Shown here one piece after another: positions 26,801 to 38,700 of a stretch of DNA of 63,244 bases (the stretch's first letter is position 1; each line of letters begins with the position of its first letter). The DNA is taken from the NCBI GenBank assembly GCA_002751075.1, contig NAOQ01000142.1, positions 1 to 63,244 on the forward strand, in the 5' to 3' direction. The translations under genes and the position numbers were made by a program. The DNA is from Ichthyophonus hoferi (lineage: Eukaryota; Opisthokonta; Ichthyosporea; Ichthyophonida; Ichthyophonidae). The notes below the pieces were generated by a model. That model was not told the origin of the DNA. It searched no databases and saw only the letters and a list, made by a program, of their open reading frames with translations.

Positions 26801-28453
26801 GCGGGCAAACTTCACCCCATCTACCTCCATGCCATCCCGTACCAGACTAAATGAGCCAATCTGATTGGTGATTGGTTGACTTTACATGTTAATGAATGGA
26901 AGGACAAAGTAAGTGAACCAATGGTGTGATAGGGTGGGTATAAGTGTGGTTGTTGTTTAAGAGATTGTATAAGGCTTAAGGTCTCAGGCGTATATATATA
27001 TAGTGACTATGACTTTAAGTGTCAATTGGATGATAAAACATTAAAAGGAGTTATAAAGATATAAATATTCCTTAGTATGCTCACTATAAAGTGATATTAG
27101 AAATGCATCTAGATATATGGGTAGTGAATGTGAGACCTCTACTCAAATAACAAGACCAATACCACTAATTTGGCCGTGAGGTGGTTGTATACTTATTCGC
27201 CTGCACCTTTTGCTATAATTGTGACCCTAACCCAGCGACACACACCATACCGTACACACAACCAGGCCACAAATTCATTAGCATTTGATAAAACTTTTTT
27301 AAAAAAGTACAAAATTAGTCTTCACCTGCTTATTGTGCTGAGAATGAGAGTGACTATGGTCATGGTCACAGTGTTCATCATGTTCATGGTCATGTCCATG
27401 GTCATGGTCATGACCATCACAGCAGGATTGCTCCTCTTCAACATCCTCCTCAGTCTCGTCGGCAATTTCATTGACATTTCTAGCGGTAAAATCAGCTAGG
27501 TCAGAAGGATCTACTTTTCCTCTAACACAAGTGATAACATGAGCGTTGTGGTTGATGGCACGCAGCCTTTCCCACACCTCCACCACCACATCTGAAGAAA
27601 CTAGATCGACCTTGTTTAACACCATACGGTCAGCAAACATAATCTGTTGGAAGGCCTCGTCAACCTCTCCCTTGTCCTCGTCTTCTGTATCAAGTTCTCT
27701 TAGTCGCCCCAGGATATTTTTAGCATCAACCAGGGTGACCACCCCTGTCAGCTCAAAGTTCTCAGCGATGGTAGGGGTCTTGAGAAGGGTACGGACAATA
27801 GGAACAGGGTCTGCCATACCTGTTGTCTCAATAAGAACTGCATCAAGAGGGTTTCCAGCCTGGACACGTTCAAGCACAGTAGAAAAGGCACCGAGGATAT
27901 CTCCACGAACAGAGCAGCACATGCAACCATTCTCCATCACCACCACCTGCTCAGCCGTGCTTAGCTTGGAGTCCGTAAGTAGTTCATTATCTATAGGAAC
28001 CTCGCCAAATTCATTCTCAATCACGGCAATCTTCTTGCTGGTCTGTTCCTTTAGCAAGTGATTGAGAAGAGTGGTCTTACCTGCACCAAGGAACCCCGTG
28101 AGGATAGTAATAGGGATTTTCTTCACAGTAGTGATGTCGCTAACAGGTACAGCATCAACTTGTGTTCCGTACACAATGGAGTGCCTAAGACGGCGCAAAT
28201 CAGCAAGAACAACAATCTTAGAATCGTCAGTAAAATGCTCCTGAACTGTCTCGTGTGAGGGTAAAGCTTGGTCCCGCTCTGAGTTGAAGACGGCAGAAAC
28301 TCGTGCTAATAACTGCTTTTCCACTTGAAGGAACCTCTCTATTTCTTTTTGTAGCTCGCGAATAGTCCATGTTGGCTGAACGTCAATAACTAAAGTGGTG
28401 TGTGCCGCCGTAGGTACATTAACAGCCTTATGAAAAGAGAAATTAAGCTTCAT
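23807..28453 (-). CDS. CobW/G3E-family (COG0523) GTPase with ubiquitin-like N-terminus and long novel C-terminus
   Basis: Exons: 28453-27326, 26860-26774, 26122-25712, 25131-24957, 24674-24538, 24400-24181, 23940-23807; all phases agree, 763 residues. G3E GTPases of this type are metal (mainly zinc) chaperones that hand metal to client enzymes. Residues 1-90 look like a beta-grasp (ubiquitin/coilin-N-like) domain. The GTPase has Walker A GFLGAGKTT (about 120-128), ENEFGE, the metal-binding GCMCC (176-180), ETTGMADP and NKVD. A His/Asp-rich linker (about 345-370, DGHDHDHGHDHEHDEH) follows, then the CobW C-terminal domain (about 377-475, ending VFIGKRLDREFFE). Residues 476-763 are extra: an F-box-like stretch (SHLPSKEVAKVGLTCTQLY) and about 220 unrecognised residues ending in CGCC. 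Motif spelling is nearer bacterial YjiA than animal ZNG1, and the CPELVPI peptide by which ZNG1 binds METAP1 is not seen. The usual family length is 320-420 residues. Confidence 0.92.
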
Positions 28454-30696
28454 TTTAACCTGTCTCCTACCCCACTATATATGAACCGCATACAATCATT
28501 ATGGGCCACCTATTTTTTCCTTTATTTAATCTTGCAGCTCCTTAGTAGATAGATGCTCGTGACTCCACTAGGACACATGCCTGTTATTTCTATCTGTTCA
28601 CTGATTGGTCCCTTTGGCGTTGAATAATAAATAACCGTCATCCATTGGCTGATTAGCATAAATGAAAAGGGCTAGACAATACAGACCTTGAGTCATATTT
28701 CGGCACATTCTCTTCCACGGACCGTATAGGTCAATCTCATTTCCTGGTCGCAATGCAATAAGTAAAAGAAGTTTGAAATTTTAATTGGTGTTATTATTAA
28801 TCGCAAATGAAACAAAGTAGATTCTAACCGCGGATTGATTGCTTACTATATATGGTGTTTAATTGGTGATGTGACCAATCTTACAATCTTTATTGAATCA
28901 AAAAACCGGAAATTTAAATTTACACGTCAAAAGGACTTGGCAAGAAATATGGCGCCAAATATTCAGGATTATTTACGAAGTCATAGCATTTAGATTAAGT
29001 GTATTAAATCTGTCGAAACTGTGCCATTTAGTCTCTAACTTTAATCTATGAAATTAAAATTAACCAGTGAGATAGTCAATGGTCTCCCTAAGGTTGGCCT
29101 TAGAACTGTAATCAAAGACATTACACTGGAAATCTTGTAACAGAAAGAATACCAATTAACTCTGCTACCGTTGCTCTTTGTTTATTATACTATAAATTGT
29201 TTACTCTCCACACAGGCATAAGAGGATTTTTTAATGTGATCCAAATTTCTATTAACATAACCCAGCTAAACCTTTCTAAAGTATCCTGGCTTTATTAGAG
29301 GGGGCTGTGGTGTGTATCTTAATTGTTTCTAAGAGTCTGGAAGAGCGACTTTATAAATAAGACTCAAATTTTAATTATTAAACGTTATTTTTTATTTTTA
29401 AAATGACGAATATAAATCCACATGTTTTACAAAAACATAGTTATAATTAAATAATCAATTATTTATATATATAATGATTGCACCAGGCGTCCAAACAACA
29501 TTGGTTTGTATTCGTACTCTTAGTGTTTCTATAGCATTATTTTTATATTAATTAATTTCCATTTTAATCTATTATGAAGACATTAATTGCATTCATTATA
29601 CCATTTTATGATTACCCTCTGCCTTGTCAGGTATTATCACTACTATATTGTCAATCAGTATTTCTTTAGATATAGATATGATAATATTGTGTCATTATAG
29701 TTCTAGCCGACAAATATTAGGATTATTTTATATTTATATTGGAAAGCAAATTTAATCTTCACGATATTGCCTTGTTGATCCAGAAATTAAACTTTATTAC
29801 CAGAGAGCTCCTGGGAAAGAGCTGACATTCATCCAGCTAAAAAGAGGGCATGACCTATATTATGGGAATGATAATTTCTGTTCTATGTAGCCGAATCTTT
29901 TCAGTACTATAATTTTAATTGGCTTTTATTTCTTTTATCTAACCCTTAGTCAATACTGGCACATAACTCCGATACTCTTTCTAAATAAGGTTTAATTTGT
30001 ACAGCCGATTACTCAAATAGCCAAACCTTGGTGATAGAATAGTGTAACATTATAAATTTCTGAATTAAACATGCTAAACGTTATATTACTACCACAGGTA
30101 AGCCAATTTTACAGTATAAGGTTGGCCTTGCTATACTACCCTCTACTGCCACCATCCCTGCATTTGGTCTTAACTGAATAGCGTATATAAATATAGCAAT
30201 GCCAAATACATAGTTGTAGTAGGATGATACCACTAAGTAGTATACATGCAAATATTTTTCTATTCATGATGAAAACTACAAGTATAATAGAGTAAAATAA
30301 TCCGATGTATTTAAGATCTTTTTTAAAGTTATTAATTGACAGTTATCTTTAACACTAGCTAATGTGATTTCATTGAATTTCTTAACCCTGGCAGCATGCC
30401 CTCGGAGGACGGGGTTGACGAATATGAGGTTAACAAAGTGAACATATTAAGTAGTGCAACTATAATTTTTGTTATGTTTTTGTCGTGACCCGAGTTTTAC
30501 CATTTTATAATATATTTAGTTGTATTAAATTTCTCTTTTAAATGACCTAAATAGTAAATGATACCTAACTCCATCCCTCTGATCCTCAACTACCAGAATA
30601 CTCTAATGAGATACCGTACAACCTTGTAAATAATAATGAATCTCAAATCATTTAAAAAAATATTTCTCCAGTCAATTGTAAATTTTGAGAGTTAAG
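28454..30696. other. AT-rich intergenic desert
   Basis: Upstream of the GTPase gene. No gene, RNA or repeat recognised beyond low-complexity AT tracts. The proximal few hundred bases (28454-28750) should hold the promoter; no motif there can be assigned. Confidence 0.5.
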
Positions 30697-31594
30697 TATT
30701 GCAAGACCGCCAACTCTGAAGGAACATGCAGCCGACAAGCTGGTGACAGGCAGATCATGAAATGGTTGGTCCAATATTAGTTGTTTTAATGACGTTCTGA
30801 ATCAGGTGAAATGATTCGCTCAACATAGACTAACCAAAAATGAGCAATTAGACTAATGATGTGGACCTTAACTAAAACGTCGTCCAAATAAGGACACATA
30901 CTTTAGACCAATTGATGAATTAAGATCAAGCTACAATCAAGCAATTCTAGTGGTCCTTACCGGTCTCATGTAAACCACATTATACAATAAGAATCCATAC
31001 GGCCTTTCTATTTTGGACCGAAATATGAAACACCACTGCATTGGCATATATGATAAACAAGGGTAGCGAAAAGTATAAAAGGAAGGAAAACAATTAATAA
31101 AGACACGGATAATGACGTATAAACCATTATTAAAAAAAGCTTAGCGTTTCTTACAACCTGTTAGCAATATCTTATATCATTGATGGTTAGAAGCATTTGG
31201 CCTATATTCTATAACCATCGTATTTTATTGTAATGGCTAATTCTTTGTTGGTATTTAATTATTATCGTCAGTGCTGAGATCTTCTCCTATTGAAAATACA
31301 GAGAACTGTTTAACTACTTTCAATACCAATAATAACTTTTACATACACCCAGTCTTAGTAACTCTCACTTCGTCAGTGCTCAGATCTTCTCCTATTGAAA
31401 ATACAGAGAACTGTTTAGCTACTTTCAATACCAATAATAACTATTACATACACCCAGCCTTAGTGACTCTCACTTATTGTTCATACTGTGCTACTACCAT
31501 AAACACACCTAAGTATATTAAGGCAGAGGTCTCTCCTCAATATATAGAAGAATATTTTAAACAGTTGAAGATAGAACCATCATATATTCCTTCT

Positions 31595-32015
31595 TGTTGA
31601 AGCAGGAATATTTAAATAATTTGGATGTTTCTTTACATAACTATAAATATTTAATACTATTAAAAATTATTATTACATATCCAGTCTGGGGAAATAGGTA
31701 GTGTAATCTGTTGGTGTTAAACGGCAATCCAAGATGATCCATCAAAATTGAATCAGTTAATGGTAGAGATCCTGTAAATATATAATAAGCCATTTCAGAC
31801 AATATATTTTGGGTCCAGATAGCACATTGCCTAGGCATTCTGTCTAAGGCAAGTCCTGCTGACTTATTTAATAAAAAAAAAGTGTCTTAGCATATCTGTA
31901 CTTCGTGTATACAAGGGGTACGTTAAAACGCTCTTCATTTAATTTGGCGTTCTCTCTCTTTCTAAACGAATATAGCTCACAAGAACGCGCCTGTCTTTAT
32001 TTATTATTTTCAACA
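31595..32015 (+). repeat. Left terminal repeat of the LTR-type element
   Basis: Begins TGTTGAAGCAGG and ends TTTTCAACA, giving the short inverted ends usual for LTRs. It aligns along its whole length with 32527-32948. Confidence 0.65.
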
Positions 32016-32526
32016 TGGTAGCAAAAAATACTTAAATAGTTTGTCATGGTCACAAAACCTGGTAATTCTATTGGGCCAACGATACACGAATGCCGAAAAC
32101 ACTTTACCCCAACCCTACATTCATCTACTGACCTCTACGTTTGGATACTTAATTTTATTATGCCTACACACTGTCTTCAAATCTGCATTTGAACTATCAA
32201 CATTTCCAGCTTCAAAGTGACACCAAAGTAATTTGCAAAACAACTGTGCAACACCCAGGTACTACCTTAGCCGCCAGATGCCAGATGCCAGAGACAGAGA
32301 TAAAACGAACAGAACCATTTAGCATACAGTTTGATGAAATGTTTTCTGTTTTTTAAAAAAATGGATACCATGCCACAGTCACTTTTGAATTTTATCCGGA
32401 ATTATCTAGTTCACTTAATAAGAGACAAGCCTACAGCTAAGTAGTCACCATGTCAAGGTTCCTTTGATATTCCTTTTTCATATTTTCATGCCCTAGGTAA
32501 AATAGTCTACCGAAACCTAGGAAAAG

Positions 32527-32948
32527 TATTAAAACAGGAGTGTTTAAATAATTTAGCTATTTCTTTACATAGCTATACATTTGTAATATTACTAGCTATT
32601 ATTATTACATATGTAGCCTGGAAAAATAGCTAGTACAATCTATTGGTATTAAACGGCAATCCAAGATGATCTTTCAAAATTGAACCAGCCAATGGTAGAA
32701 ATCCTGCAACTTTATAATAATCCATTTCAAATCGTATGTTTAGGGTCCAGATAGCACATTACTTAGGTATTCTGCCTAAGCCAAGTACTGCTGACTTGCT
32801 TAATAATAAAAATGTGTCTTAGCATACCTGTACTTCCCGTGCGCAAAGTGATACGTTAAAACGCACCTTATTTGATTTGCCGTTTTTTCTCCTTCTAAAC
32901 GAATATAGGTTACAGGAACACTCCTGTCTCTATTTATTATTTCCAACA
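32527..32948 (+). repeat. Right terminal repeat of the LTR-type element
   Basis: Partner of 31595-32015, with the same length and order of blocks. A purine-rich tract lies just before it. Confidence 0.65.
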
Positions 32949-33100
32949 CTTTTCTTACAGCAATCTGATCTCATATTTCTATTTTAGGCGGATTAGAGCT
33001 AAGTTCTATCTTTATTGCTAGCCCAACAAGAGATACTTTTGAACCACATCTAATTTAAGCCACCAAAATCTGTAGGCAAGTCACTAGAACTACTGCAGAT

Positions 33101-33701
33101 TGTTGCACAATATATATATATCAAACAAGATGTTGCAGAACCAGCCCCCATTGGGATGTACTCATCCGACATGGATCTTCCCTGTGGTACAAAATGAGTG
33201 TATATGCATTTATGAATACTACGGCGAAGTTGAACATGTATATCTAAATTACAGTGTCATTATTACAACAAATATGCCCAAACCTTGGTAACCATGTGTA
33301 TATATTTCAAATACCTTTTAGAAAATTTATATGAAAAACTCTTTCATTTTTCAAGGCTATGTATAAATGCTCATGACCTAGCAGGTGCCCCTGGTTTTGT
33401 TGATATTTCATTTGTGTTTTATTTCTTGAACCCTCAAAAAGGTCTTTGATGGTAGCAAAAAACACATAAATAGCATTGATCCTCTATGAAGTCATAAGCA
33501 CTGTTTTTTGATTCTAAAGTACAGTACTCTAAGTATCACGTACCTCATTAAGCTATAGTGATTGGTCAATGCCAGGTTCTTTTTAACATCAACTAGGTCG
33601 TTGTAACTGCGTACTTGGTTGTACACACCAGCTAACCAATTATACTCAATATTATGATGATGCCTGTTATCAGAAGAGTGTATTTTTGTCAGAGATGAGC
33701 T
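33101..33701. other. Intergenic sequence, no gene seen
   Basis: AT-rich; a 63-codon open frame at 33100-33291 is at chance level. The stretch near 33448 resembles the interior of the neighbouring LTR-type element. Confidence 0.45.
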
Positions 33702-34307
33702 TCAAACATCTGAGATAGAAAGTAATATTCTTATATACCTATCAAGAACGACAATAGAAAACATGACACGAGGAGGAATATCATACATGTATATTTTTTT
33801 CCAAGAACCTTGCAAGTAGTTGACGATATCTTGGTGGCTCTCAAATTTTCTTTCATTGAATAAATTTCTCCATATTTGATTTCCAGAATACCTTATTAGG
33901 AGAAACCAGTATCTGCACACCTGCGAATCCACGTTAAAGCAAAATAATAATAAAACATAACAAAACAGTAGTAGAAATGTTACATCAGCCATGCTAACAT
34001 TAACAAAGGCCTTAGAAAGTCAGGCTGTAAAAGCCATTGATTATTTCCTTCAAAAATAATGAACAAGTAGGTAATAAAATAAATATAATTTGTATAGACT
34101 ACAACAGAGACATCAAACCAGCCGAATATATACCGTGTGACGTTTGCAAAAAGACTTGTAAATAAAAGGAAACGTAGAGGTTAGGGGAGAACCCTTGCTT
34201 ACCTGTTCTACCCGACAGAGTTCTATGTAATCCAGATTTTGAAAAATAGCAAGTAGCAACTCGTCAGGTAGACAAAAACTGTTTGATATATGTAGACGCC
34301 TCTCCAT
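33702..34307 (-). CDS. Small F-box protein (two exons, 107 aa)
   Basis: Exons 34307-34203 and 33920-33702, joined in phase 0 through a clear donor (GTAAGC) and acceptor. The F-box lies at residues 13-55: FCLPDELLLAIFQNLDYIEL, then a VCRYW core, ending IWRNLF. This is the motif that binds Skp1 in SCF ubiquitin ligases. A short tail with SWKKIYMYD follows; such W/K/Y stretches are common just after F-boxes. No substrate-binding repeats are seen. A possible donor near 33740 could lead to further exons, so the 3' end is uncertain. The gene lies head-to-head with the C18orf63 homologue across the assembly gap. Confidence 0.72.
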
Positions 34308-34834
34308 ACTTTAATTTTCCAGTGTAAGTAAAATAATAATAGTCAGATGTTGCAATTTTTTTTTTAAAAAATCAATCAAGGCTTGCTCTTATTTGCTGAT
34401 CATCAGGTTGTGTTGAATACATACGGTATTTGCAAGTTAGGTATTCCTAAAACAAATTCAAAACTAGCCAATAATATATCTTATGCATTAGGCCTTTGCG
34501 ATATCGTTGATAACTATGCTCCCTTGATTTACATGGATAATGGAGCTATGAGCTGCATGCGTATCTAGACTAAGCAAGTATGTGTACGTCAAGCAAGTAA
34601 CAGGGCAGTAGAAAGAAATTCCCATATGACGCCGAGAGTGGCTAGCCAGGATTGCTCGCACCATTTCAGTATATACCCCCCCCAATCCCCTGCTATCTAG
34701 AGCCATCAGCGGCTATGTTAATCTTAAATAGCCTACTATATTTTATCCTCTCTGGTATGCCATGTCATCTATTTATAATTCCTTTTAAAATGATTTTATA
34801 CATAGTGATTAACCAGATCGGGTGTGCGGTGATA

Positions 34835-34978
34835 TGAAACAAGGACTGTAAAGCGATCTTCTTTCCCAGTTTACGTTAAATAAGAAAATCTTTCAAAAAA
34901 AATTCTTTACAGGTTTGATTACGTTTTCTAACGTGAACTATATTATTTCTTCTTGATTTAACATATTAGGGTTATCAA
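34835..34978. repeat. 144-bp direct repeat, left of gap
   Basis: Identical base for base to 35295-35438 by eye; it abuts the N run. Confidence 0.95.
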
Positions 34979-35294
34979 NNNNNNNNNNNNNNNNNNNNNN
35001 NNNNNNNNNNNNNNNNNNNNNNNNNNNNNNNNNNNNNNNNNNNNNNNNNNNNNNNNNNNNNNNNNNNNNNNNNNNNNNNNNNNNNNNNNNNNNNNNNNNN
35101 NNNNNNNNNNNNNNNNNNNNNNNNNNNNNNNNNNNNNNNNNNNNNNNNNNNNNNNNNNNNNNNNNNNNNNNNNNNNNNNNNNNNNNNNNNNNNNNNNNNN
35201 NNNNNNNNNNNNNNNNNNNNNNNNNNNNNNNNNNNNNNNNNNNNNNNNNNNNNNNNNNNNNNNNNNNNNNNNNNNNNNNNNNNNNNNNNNNNNN
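34979..35294. other. Assembly gap (316 N)
   Basis: Run of N. Flanked on both sides by the same 144 bases, suggesting an unmerged contig overlap rather than missing sequence. Confidence 0.98.
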
Positions 35295-35438
35295 TGAAAC
35301 AAGGACTGTAAAGCGATCTTCTTTCCCAGTTTACGTTAAATAAGAAAATCTTTCAAAAAAAATTCTTTACAGGTTTGATTACGTTTTCTAACGTGAACTA
35401 TATTATTTCTTCTTGATTTAACATATTAGGGTTATCAA
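35295..35438. repeat. 144-bp direct repeat, right of gap
   Basis: Second copy of 34835-34978, immediately after the N run. Confidence 0.95.
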
Positions 35439-35792
35439 TGCCATTTGTCTTTGAGAGAGAGCGTAAACTAGGAAATCCAATGATAGCACCAATATCATCC
35501 TCTGTGTGATTTTTTACCAATAACTATGATATACTTAATCTAATCATTGGATCAATAATTTAATACGGGCGGGAATATAATATTTAATAATACCGTCGAC
35601 CATAGCTGGGTAGCGCAACCATTCTACAGATTACAATGACCCATTAGAAAACAATTCACAGACTTCGTAAAGGTGTGTAGCCAACAGCGGACATATTATT
35701 GTTAATATTGAATTGGCTAGAAGATATCACGAGACTGGAAGACTAGCGCTAGCTTTATTTTCACGTAGCTTTCAAGATAATCGGATATAAAT

Positions 35793-38700
35793 ATGGCCAT
35801 ATTGTTTCGTGCAGAGGTTACATGGCCAGACTTGGCTTGGGCTGTCGTTCGCCTCAAAACTGCATGTAGGCTTAACGGTATAGTATTATATATATATAAA
35901 CAATAGATCTATTGTTTTTTTTAAAAAAATAGCACATTTTACACGTTATTTCATTGATTTAACATGCCAAAACGATATGCTCTCTCTTTAACAGTTAGTT
36001 TCATTATCACGAGGCCAGTTGAACACCATGGAAGTATACGTAGAAATAGAGGCATGCATATGTTTACCCAGAAAATTTTAATACATTTTTTGGGCATATG
36101 CGTTGTAAAAAGCCAAAACTGTATACATATACCTATAATTTTGTTGCTATATATACGCTCAAAACTTACACACATAGCACTCATCCACCGAGTATAAAAA
36201 TACATAGACGACAAACTTTGTCGAAATGTGGTTAAATAGAGTACTGACTACCAAGAGCATCAGATGTGACTACAAGCCCGTTTTCTTTTTCTAAAACGTT
36301 GATAAGCAGTCAACGGGGTATGGTACTAGCCTCTCCACTGACCAATGATGCCAGCCGTTCCCTAGTTCAACTGCTATGTATGGTAATCGACTACATATAA
36401 AATGTTTGCATCTGTCAAAATAAAAAATCTTTAAATAAAATGTCTATTTTCAATTTAGGCATTTTTATTTTTTTTGTTCTTTCTTTTAATGTGTGGTTTT
36501 TTAATTACAACTAAGCAAGAGAGAGAAAGATAAATAGAGAGAGTGAGTGAGGTATAAAAACAGAAAAGTAAAAAAATGAAAATAAAAAGTGTTCATATAC
36601 AAAATAAAAAAAAAGGAATAATGTAATGCTAAAATATGAAAATAAACAAACAAATAAAAAAGAGTCTACCTTGATGAAATACATTTAATTTTTCAACACA
36701 TGAAATGATCCTGATAAAGGTGATGAAAAGAGTTAATCTAACTTTAATATATATTAATATTAAAAATCTCTACCCATAGCAGAAAAATGTTAAAAATCTA
36801 AATACAATGGTCAAAAAGCAAAAACACACGGTAAGAGAATTCTTTGTTTTTTAATAACTTTCACATACACCATGTATCTTCTTTGACTCTGGATTTTACA
36901 TTTTCATAAGCACCCTTATATTATAATAACGATTAAACAAACAGAAAATACAAATCATAGCCCATGAATACATAAGCGAATAAGATGTTGTGTAAACTTT
37001 GAATAGCCTTCTATAAATACATTGTTCACAAAACAACCATTAAAAATTAATTAATAACGGGATTTCTACAGTTTAATGTCAAGTTTTCTCCCAACCCTCC
37101 ACCTCTTGTGGTGGAATCCTGTCTGAAGTTTCTCCTGGCCATGCAACTGGACTCCCACCAGTGGCTATCAATTGCACAGGTAAAACATATTATTGCAGCG
37201 TTAGTTTAATTAAAAAAGGCATCAAGTTGTGTATAACAGCAAGCATATATATATGCGCGTCTTTGTGAGTGTCTGTCTATACTCATTCTATGTTTGTATA
37301 CATGCATGTACTTGTACATGGTTGTAACTCAAACTGCTTTTAACAGCTTTACGTTCGTGGACCATTCCTGCCTGCGTCAGGAAAACGTCCTGCAATTGGT
37401 AATATTTTTTGTTTTGAAATATTTAATGCAGGTATTAGATAGCATAAGTATGGTTTACTATATTCAGGTATTAGGTAATGGAATATAGTTACATTCATTT
37501 ATTCCTACCTAATGAAGCATTGGTGATGTGGCAGGCATGCGGATACAAGTTAGTGGAAGTGGCATCAACGTTCTACTGGATGTCCAAACCTGTGTGATCT
37601 ATGCCATGCAGGTACGTAATGTAATTATCTAAGCCCACAGGGGTCCAATGGGGCAGTCAAGTATATAACATCCTTAATAACAACTGTTACAGCTTAATGA
37701 TTACTTGTCTAGCAATCTTCTACAGCGGCAACTACAGACCACAGGGTTGGTTCTAGGTGACAACCTAGAGGGTCTGCAATGCTATGTGCTACCAACCTGC
37801 CATGAGGCCCGTATAGCTACTATCACCTTGGACATTCCAAGTCAATGCCCCTTCCACACCTGGACGGACATGCAGACTTACTGGTTAGACATGGTGGGTG
37901 AACTAGACAGTGTAATGCATATGATGTTTATTTTACCACAAAAAATACTATGGTTGCATATCGTGTATCAATAATGTTAGTGGTATATATTGGCATTGAC
38001 ACGATTAATCGTATGGCTTAGTAAGAAGTTTGTATGCATTTGCATAAATGTATGCCTATTAACATATATGATTTTTCAATGTGTGCATCCCATGGCCAGA
38101 GACATAATATGACCCGGAGACATAATATTACTATAAGCTAATAAAATATAGCCATATCGTCACGTAAAAAAGGAGAAAATGAGCAGATTAAATTATTAAT
38201 ACCCGTAGTATTATCCCTTACGTGTCATCCATTTACAGTACAATATACCCCTACCTTCCACTCCTCCGTCTGTATATGTATCTGTAGTCTTTCCAGGCCA
38301 TCAGAATGACACCCCCGAAACGTATGCCATCTTACAATCTCATATATTGTATACATGTTATACATACTAAATATATTATATTTTTCGTATATTAATTGTA
38401 AGTCCTTCTTTCCATACTAGTAACTTTATTTAAGGATGAAGTTTATATATATATTACTCCTGGGAAAGAGTATTAGCTATGAAAGATATGAATGGGAATA
38501 GATTATATATTAGGGTATTTCTACCTTTGGGAATTACTGGTTCTGGTGGGCATATTAAAGCAGGGAATTATGCAGATTTCCATTGTATGGGCTGCTACAG
38601 CAACCTCTACATCTAGTTCATGGTTACCGACAGGCCGAAGAAATAGCCAAGGTGCATAGGGGTTGTATGTAATTACGTCTATGTGACCTCTATCCTCCCA

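Larger units (their letters stand above)
31595..32948 (+). mobile_element. Short non-autonomous LTR-type element (TRIM-like fossil)
   Basis: Two direct repeats of about 421 bases (31595-32015 and 32527-32948) flank a 511-base interior with no recognisable coding capacity. A TGG-starting primer-site-like sequence follows the left repeat, and a purine-rich tract (AGGAAAAG) precedes the right repeat. The insertion point can be read from the uninterrupted copy of element X at 49480-50440. The two repeats are clearly diverged, so the insertion is old. It looks broken and gene-less. Orientation is set by the primer-site and purine-tract positions. A short stretch near 33448-33475 resembles the start of its interior and may be another scrap. 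Confidence 0.65.
30697..33100 (+). mobile_element. Unclassified dispersed element X, copy 1 (interrupted)
   Basis: Alignable along its length with the reverse complement of 49480-50440. Homology starts sharply near GCAAGACCG at about 30700 and ends near 33100. A roughly 500-base leader is followed by a coding-like stretch from about 31232. That stretch contains a 105-base tandem duplication (about 31270-31374 and 31375-31479). The copy is old and interrupted by an LTR-type element at 31595-32948, after which its 3' part resumes (about 32965-33100). No terminal repeats or transposase motifs are recognised, so the class is unknown. Confidence 0.7.
34308..35792. other. Divergent intergenic region containing the assembly gap
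   Basis: Lies between two divergently transcribed genes and so probably holds both promoters. Its true length is unknown because of the gap and its duplicated flanks. Confidence 0.5.

Noticed and set aside
27546-28061. 171-codon plus-strand open frame
   Set aside because: It is antisense to the GTPase exon, whose motifs (GFLGAGKTT, GCMCC) are unmistakable; the frame is a composition shadow.
34958-35302. Open frame through the N run
   Set aside because: Made of unknown bases only.
37705-37974. Intronless reading of the CPFH-block frame to its stop at 37974
   Set aside because: A donor at 37894 (ATG/GTGGGT) and an in-phase next exon at 38239 restore homology to the C18orf63 family; the extra residues do not match.
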